From Hypholoma sublateritium FD-334 SS-4 (taxonomy: Eukaryota > Basidiomycota > Agaricomycetes > Agaricales > Strophariaceae), in contig KN817803.1 of assembly GCA_000827495.1 (NCBI GenBank), positions 1-12,180 of the forward strand: a DNA stretch of 12,180 bases, read 5' to 3'. The position numbers and the translations under genes are program-made. The notes below the pieces were generated by a model. It had not been told where the DNA came from, made no database searches, and worked only from the letters and a program-made list of their open reading frames with translations. The first letter of the stretch is position 1; each line of letters starts with the position of its first letter. Of this stretch, positions 8,081-12,180 are shown in pieces.

Positions 8081-10519
8081 ATGGTAAATCCAGGCTCTTT
8101 CCAGGGTTCCCGAAAGGAATTTCTCCTTGCTCAGGCGGATCTCTTCGCCGACGCGGTCGTTCACAGCCACGTTCTCGACACCGTCGCCGACATACAGCGG
8201 CGATATTTCAAGCGATATCCGCCCACTCTCCCAGACAACGAAGAGCCGACAGCTGAATGGCTTGCCGCAGTCGACGACAATGCTCCAGACGACGAAATCT
8301 TACGTCCTGAGCGCGACGGAATGGACGAAACGGAGTACAATCAAGCTTTGGCACGGTACGAGGAGTTACTGACGACCATCCGGAACCGCAAGGCAGTGAG
8401 TGTCTCCTTCAATTATTTACGCGTAATAAACTCTTATTAACTTTATCTAAAGCAAATTCATCGACGCCTGAAGTACCAGCACGGCAAAGCCAATGGCCCG
8501 GCGCCAAGGTTCACCTCGGGTGACGAGGATCCCATGGCAATTCTAATGTCAAAACTCACCGGCGTCTCCCTCGTGAAGCCCCGAAGAAAGACAGGCTTCA
8601 ACGTGTGGGGCCCGGCCCATACTTCTATCCTTGATCGCCTTGTCGACGAGCGCGCCGAGGCCGAAAACATCGTTGGGCGCAAGAAAATTGGACTGCGAAC
8701 CAAGATATACAAGGAACAATACGACGAACTCGACTCCGAGGAGAAAGAAGAGTGGGAGGCCAAGGCAAAAGAGCAATATGACGCAGCCATGAAACGTATC
8801 AGCGACTTGCTTACGTTGCCAGCATCGACCGAGCCTGAGGATAGGCAGAAGTAAGTGTTCATCATATTCTTACTGAACGTGTATATCCAATTTCCTCGTT
8901 TCAGGGTGATCTCGCACATTCCCAGCTTCGCCCAGCCGATCCTCGACCTCATCGCTGAGTACTCGGGATGGAAGGTGTCATTATTTGCTGGCGGTCCGGA
9001 ACCGGCGGACGGAGGGCGTTTAAACACGATAAGGTACGTATACTCTCGCATATTGTTGGTCACATATGTTTCTAAGCAAAGTTGTTGAACAGTGTTCATG
9101 CTGGAACAACGTGTGGGCAGGTCAAGATGACCTTTGGCCGAGCTGAGCGCAGGCCAATTCGCGACAATCTCCTACCAATATTCGGTAAATTTCTCAAGAA
9201 ATGTTGGAGTACGTCATACCCTCTGCCTTGCATAGTTTGTATACTGACATATTTGTGGTGCAGCCGTTGAAGAATGTCGTGCATGGGCTCTATCCTCATC
9301 AACGTCGTCACTGGCCGCACTTGCTGAGGCTAATGATGGGGGCGTCACATTCGACCTCCATTCCGTGGATGCCCTATCCGAAATTCGAATACCTGCGCCA
9401 CCCGCCGTCACTCGTCCATCTGCGGATGACCAGTACTCGTCCCTCAAAGCCACAGCCGCGAACATCGCAATGTATAGGCTTCCTCTGAAAATCGGCCCCC
9501 CAATTCATTCAAAAAAAATCGCACAGAAACATTGCAAAAGCACTGCACGCCAGAAGAACGACCTCACTCCCGCAATGGAAGTTACGCCGCTGATTGTGCA
9601 TTCTCGCGGACCATCACCTGCTCCCTCCGTCCCAAACTCACGTTATTCAACGCCAGTACCTACCTCTTCTCACGTCGTATCGCCTGAGGCTCCGGCATCT
9701 GCCCCTCAACATGCATCCGTCAATCCAACATCTACCCCATGCCCGCCGTCGCCGCCAGAAACGCTCCCAGTGACGACATCCGCTGACATTCCTGTCCCCG
9801 CCCCGCAATCATCGGCAACCACTCCACCCACCACGTCTGACGCCGTCGTCGAGCAAAATTCTGAGCAGTCGCGAAAGCGCTCGAGAGGGGAGGACGACGC
9901 TGATGCTACGCATGCACCCAGTCAGGGGCCGAGCAAACGAACTCGTACATCTCCGTGCAATTCCAAAGATGCAGACGTCAGTGGCGACGACGACGACGAC
10001 GACGACGAAGCCTCGCCTGAGTGGTTCCGCAAGGCTATCTCGATGCTTGCCTCGAAGGACCTTGGGGGTGGCTGGCTGGCCCTCATATCTGCCTGGCGTC
10101 GGTTCGAAAAGGCTGCCGGGTACTCGGAGGTAGCAATCCTGAGCAGTGAGGGGCGCCCTCCCTGCGTTGGTGCATGGATTGCTCGCGCACGATCTCCAAA
10201 ATATCAGCCTCCACTCTCCGAGAAGAACCTGGAGGACCTCGAGCAAAGTTTCTGGACATGGTGGCGTACGCTGCAACCACATCATCGCCAGGATGTTAAC
10301 GCCGAGGATGGCTCGATGCTCCTGAGGAGCGTTGGTGACATGCACACCATTCGAAAGCCCGGTAAGAACGGGATTCTGAGTGTTCTCGCGGCGCTTTGGT
10401 TTTGGGGGTCGGCACGTCATCTAGTGAGCAGCGGCACCTTGTCGTCTTGGGCTGCAGCCGTCGACGATGTTTTTTGGGTCATCGAACAGATGGCACCCTC
10501 TTCTTCTAACATGGCCTAG
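8081..10519 (+). CDS. HMG-box-like / central domain / Trp-rich C-terminal protein (copy B), complete
   Basis: Exons 8081-8395, 8453-8850, 8905-9033, 9093-9208 and 9264-10519 (introns 57, 54, 59, 55 nt) give 737 aa, with branch points such as CTGAAC and CTGAC. Residues 1-115 are helical and charged. Residues ~148-222 resemble an HMG box (KTGFNVWG, then IYKEQYDELDSEEKEEWEAK and KEQYDAAMKRI). Residues ~239-330 form a conserved block seen in many agaric proteins: FAQPILDLIAEYSGWKVSLF, AGGPEPADGGRLNTISVHAG, VKMTFGRAERR, FGKFLKKCWTVEECRAWAL. Residues 350-560 are Pro/Ser/Thr-rich with KRSR and KRTR patches, followed by seven Asp. Residues 570-730 are the Trp-rich domain shared with copy A. Intron 1 uses an AAG acceptor (8452). 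A nuclear, DNA-binding role is inferred from the HMG-like part and basic patches; the biochemical function is unknown. No membrane segment or signal peptide. Confidence 0.88.
9985..10005 (+). repeat. (GAC)7 in-frame microsatellite
   Basis: Seven GAC codons in a row encode Asp561-567 of the HMG-like protein, directly before the Trp-rich domain. This is a coding trinucleotide repeat that could vary in length between strains without breaking the frame. Confidence 0.95.
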
Positions 10520-11011
10520 CACAAGCGGCGCCACTTCGGACTCTCGACTCTAACCGTATCTCCCTGCCTTTCGTACGTTGATGTCTAGTATCTAATAATG
10601 CTCTTATTCCTTTCGCTCTTGACATTTTTACCCATTTTTCACAGAATTGTCGGTGCGTCGTGTGCATGTTCAAGTCATATAGTACATAATATATCTCCTC
10701 CCCCTTCGCTGTCTCTTTTTTATTCTCTGAAAACCCCCTCTCTTTACACGTACAGATAATTTTAGTAACATATTTTCCTTGCGCCATATGTAGATAGCCT
10801 GTATTTGCCAATTGTAACAGGGCAGCTGCATATAGAGTCCCTACGTGTACGTGCACGTGACCTGACGCGTGTCGCATAATGCCCACGTGAATTACAAGTG
10901 CTCCGAATGATTGAAACAAGTCTGAAAAGCAACGCCTATACCTACTCTATGAGCTTTTATGAACCAGTAAGAGGCGTGGGAACACAGTGAGCAGGTCAGG
11001 CTGGCTCATAA

Positions 11012-11038
11012 AGTTGTGCCGAGTTGTGCCGGGCACAA
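11012..11038. repeat. Tandem AGTTGTGCCG and TTGTGCC palindrome
   Basis: AGTTGTGCCG is repeated back to back at 11012-11021 and 11022-11031. The second copy begins a palindrome, TTGTGCC-G-GGCACAA, at 11024-11038. Further GTGCCGG-like words follow within 65 bases (GTGTGCCGGGG, GTACGTGCCGGGG). Confidence 0.8.
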
Positions 11039-11257
11039 GCCGGGCATGCCGAATGTTTTGGACAGTGCCAGGTGTGCCGGGGAGCTGCAATTGTACGTGC
11101 CGGGGGCCAATGACAGTTGACGACGTGGATGCATGAATGTTAAATGCTAATGAGCATTGTGTGATACATAAAAGTGGCTGCTATAGGTGGTTGTATTCAG
11201 TCTCGGGGTTGTCCTCGTCGAAACAGGTAGGCATGCTACACGGGGGCATATGATAAG

Positions 11258-11384
11258 GTTCACCGAACCCATACACGTAGCCGGATAATATGGGCCCACC
11301 GAATTCGGCCAACCGGTGAACATATTTACCAAACAAAGAAATACTGCTGTAGTACATATNATATGCCTCGAGCGAATTCGGTGG
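11258..11384. repeat. Two interleaved inverted repeats
   Basis: CCACCGAATTCG at 11296-11307 is matched perfectly in inverted orientation by CGAATTCGGTGG at 11373-11384. GTTCACCG at 11258-11265 is matched by CGGTGAAC at 11314-11321. The pairs overlap, so both stems could not form at once. Confidence 0.8.
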
Positions 11385-11421
11385 TAGTACATTTCTGTTT
11401 AGGCAGGGTAGCATACTGCCC

Positions 11422-11925
11422 CGGCCACCAGGAAAATGGCCGATAGTTTGGCTGTCGCAGCGGCCAGATTGGCCGCCGTGCGTTCCCATAGCGGCCAACG
11501 CGTGGCTAAATGGCNCTAACTGGGGCCATTAAAACGCGGCCACTTTGCGGCCACGAAATGTCGTAGCTTATATAATAGGGACCATGGCCGACGAACCATT
11601 TGTGCATGGGGTGAATGCTACGGCCAGTCAAATTGTCCAGATTGACAAACAAAACGGCTGCTCACCGCACCCCATAACAAATAATAATAGTTGGCTCCAG
11701 GTGCCAGATATATAGGAAGGTTTCGCCNACCAGCGTTCCAAAAAATATCCGGATCAACCATGCGGGCCTGCCACTGAAGTCGCTCCATTCACCTATAGTT
11801 TGGGTAAGGGATTGGAAACACCACGGCCACACTGCGGCCAGAACAGATTTGAAAAGGTGGCCGCCGTGTTCGGCCACCTGTTAACAAATGAATATCTGCT
11901 CCGACGCAGTGGCCGGAATTGGCCG
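11422..11925. repeat. Dense cluster of the hexamer TGGCCG / CGGCCA
   Basis: The hexamer CGGCCA or its reverse complement TGGCCG starts at 11422, 11437, 11461, 11470, 11492, 11537, 11548, 11585, 11621, 11824, 11835, 11858, 11871, 11910 and 11920: fifteen copies in 504 bases, against about a quarter of a copy expected at even base use. They fall in two blocks (11422-11626 and 11824-11925) around ~200 bases with none. Several pair as inverted repeats: GCGGCCA/TGGCCGC at 11460-11476 with a 3-nt spacer, and GGTGGCCG/CGGCCACC at 11856-11878 with a 7-nt spacer. Confidence 0.88.
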
Positions 11926-12059
11926 CAATAATATGATTGACTCCCAGGCCGGGAGCACAATTTGTATTGCTCACATTCACGGCTGATTGCGTGGCAAGGC
12001 AAAGAAATATATATATATTATGGAGCGCTACATATGCATATCGGTGTGCTCCTCAATCC

Positions 12060-12179
12060 TCAGTCCTCATCCTCATCATCCTCATCTCCCAGTTCAAATA
12101 GGTATTCAGGGAGGGCGGCAAGGATTGCGGCGTTGGACGGCCGATCAACGCGCGCAGTACTCGGCGGTGCCACAGCTTC
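12060..12179 (-). CDS. C-terminal end of a gene running out of the window; acidic tail
   Basis: On the minus strand a frame is open from the window edge to a TGA at 12062-12060, giving 39 residues. The sequence has protein-like character (RPSNAAILAALPEYLFEL) and then a run of Asp/Glu (GDEDDEDED) just before the stop. The acidic tail comes from a TCC/TCA-rich run on the plus strand. A hydrophobic helix and acidic end are common at fungal protein C-termini, but 39 residues are too few to name a family, and an upstream intron cannot be excluded. Confidence 0.5.
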   Translation of the reverse strand, partial: EAVAPPSTARVDRPSNAAILAALPEYLFELGDEDDEDED

Positions 12180-12180
12180 A

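Larger units (their letters stand above)
10520..12059. other. Long gene-poor region after the HMG-like gene
   Basis: About 1.5 kb without a supportable gene. The first ~300 bases are T/C-rich, fitting a 3' UTR and downstream sequence. Two CACGTG sites are at 10854 and 10884. From about 11010 the sequence turns into short palindromes and repeated motifs: GTGCCG repeats, inverted repeats at 11258-11384, and the TGGCCG cluster at 11422-11925, entered separately. A short AT run (12007-12018) precedes the gene end at 12060. Three isolated ambiguous bases occur (11360, 11515, 11728). The longest open frames (up to 137 codons) have no recognisable protein pattern. Confidence 0.6.

Noticed and set aside
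8458..9099. 213-codon open frame on the minus strand
   Set aside because: It lies antisense to exons 2 and 3 of the HMG-like gene, crosses their introns, and has no protein pattern I recognise; the plus strand has conserved domains and matching splice phases.
9809..10420. 203-codon open frame on the minus strand
   Set aside because: Antisense shadow of the Trp-rich domain exon; its Val run comes from the (GAC)7 repeat read backwards.
2860..10889. CACGTG sites in both divergent promoters and twice near 10860
   Set aside because: Four sites in 12 kb is about what chance predicts (roughly three), so no shared regulation is claimed.
10506..10919. 137-codon minus-strand frame after the HMG-like gene
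   Set aside because: It overlaps the end of that gene and its T/C-rich 3' region; composition is that of a chance frame.
11257..11270. GGTTCACCGAACC, resembling a tRNA T-arm
   Set aside because: No acceptor stem, D-arm or anticodon arm can be placed around it; it is a simple short hairpin.

Overview
The window looks like nuclear DNA of an agaricomycete (mushroom-forming basidiomycete). Genes are broken by very short introns (about 51-80 nt) with GT...AG ends and CTRAC-like branch points. The families present, a TET/JBP dioxygenase, a KDZ transposase with a CxC2 cysteine cluster, and large proteins with low-complexity linkers, are typical of transposon-rich agaricomycete accessory regions. 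A Mycena-like agaric is my guess, but the sequence does not prove the genus. There is no rRNA, tRNA, CRISPR or bacterial operon. All gene models were built by hand from reading frame, splice signals and remembered family sequence patterns; no search was run.

Layout. (1) 2-1444, plus: 3' part of a large gene ending in a Trp-rich domain (copy A; its 5' part lies outside the window). (2) 1445-2038: non-coding, with a cluster of TGGGCA(G)YTGCCCA palindromes. (3) 2039-2784, minus: 5' part of a KDZ transposase gene, keeping its N-terminus and CxC2 zinc-binding cluster and then breaking off before the catalytic domain. (4) 2785-3154: short divergent intergenic region. (5) 3155-4737, plus: complete, apparently intact TET/JBP-family 2-oxoglutarate/Fe(II) dioxygenase, 490 aa in 3 exons. 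(6) 4738-5552: non-coding, with a 19-bp palindromic motif repeated 160 bp apart. (7) 5553-6075, plus: four-exon gene for a 101-aa Arg/Lys-rich protein. (8) 6557-7622, minus: four-exon gene for a 300-aa protein with a disordered C-terminal two thirds. (9) 7623-8080: second divergent intergenic region. (10) 8081-10519, plus: complete 5-exon gene (copy B, 737 aa) with an HMG-box-like domain, a conserved central domain, a low-complexity linker and the same Trp-rich C-terminal domain as copy A. (11) 10520-12059: gene-poor DNA with nested palindromes and a dense TGGCCG/CGGCCA cluster. (12) 12060-12179, minus: acidic C-terminus of a gene running out of the window.

How it fits together. TET/JBP genes in basidiomycetes are known to be expanded together with KDZ DNA transposons. 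Here a TET/JBP gene sits head to head with a KDZ remnant, inside a bracket of two same-orientation paralogues of an HMG-like/Trp-rich family. The dioxygenase keeps its metal and 2-oxoglutarate residues while the transposase has lost its catalytic part. This suggests a decayed transposon whose DNA-modification gene has been kept. The roles of the HMG-like family, the 300-aa protein and the 101-aa basic protein are unknown. Their repeated presence around TET/KDZ genes is the main point worth testing.
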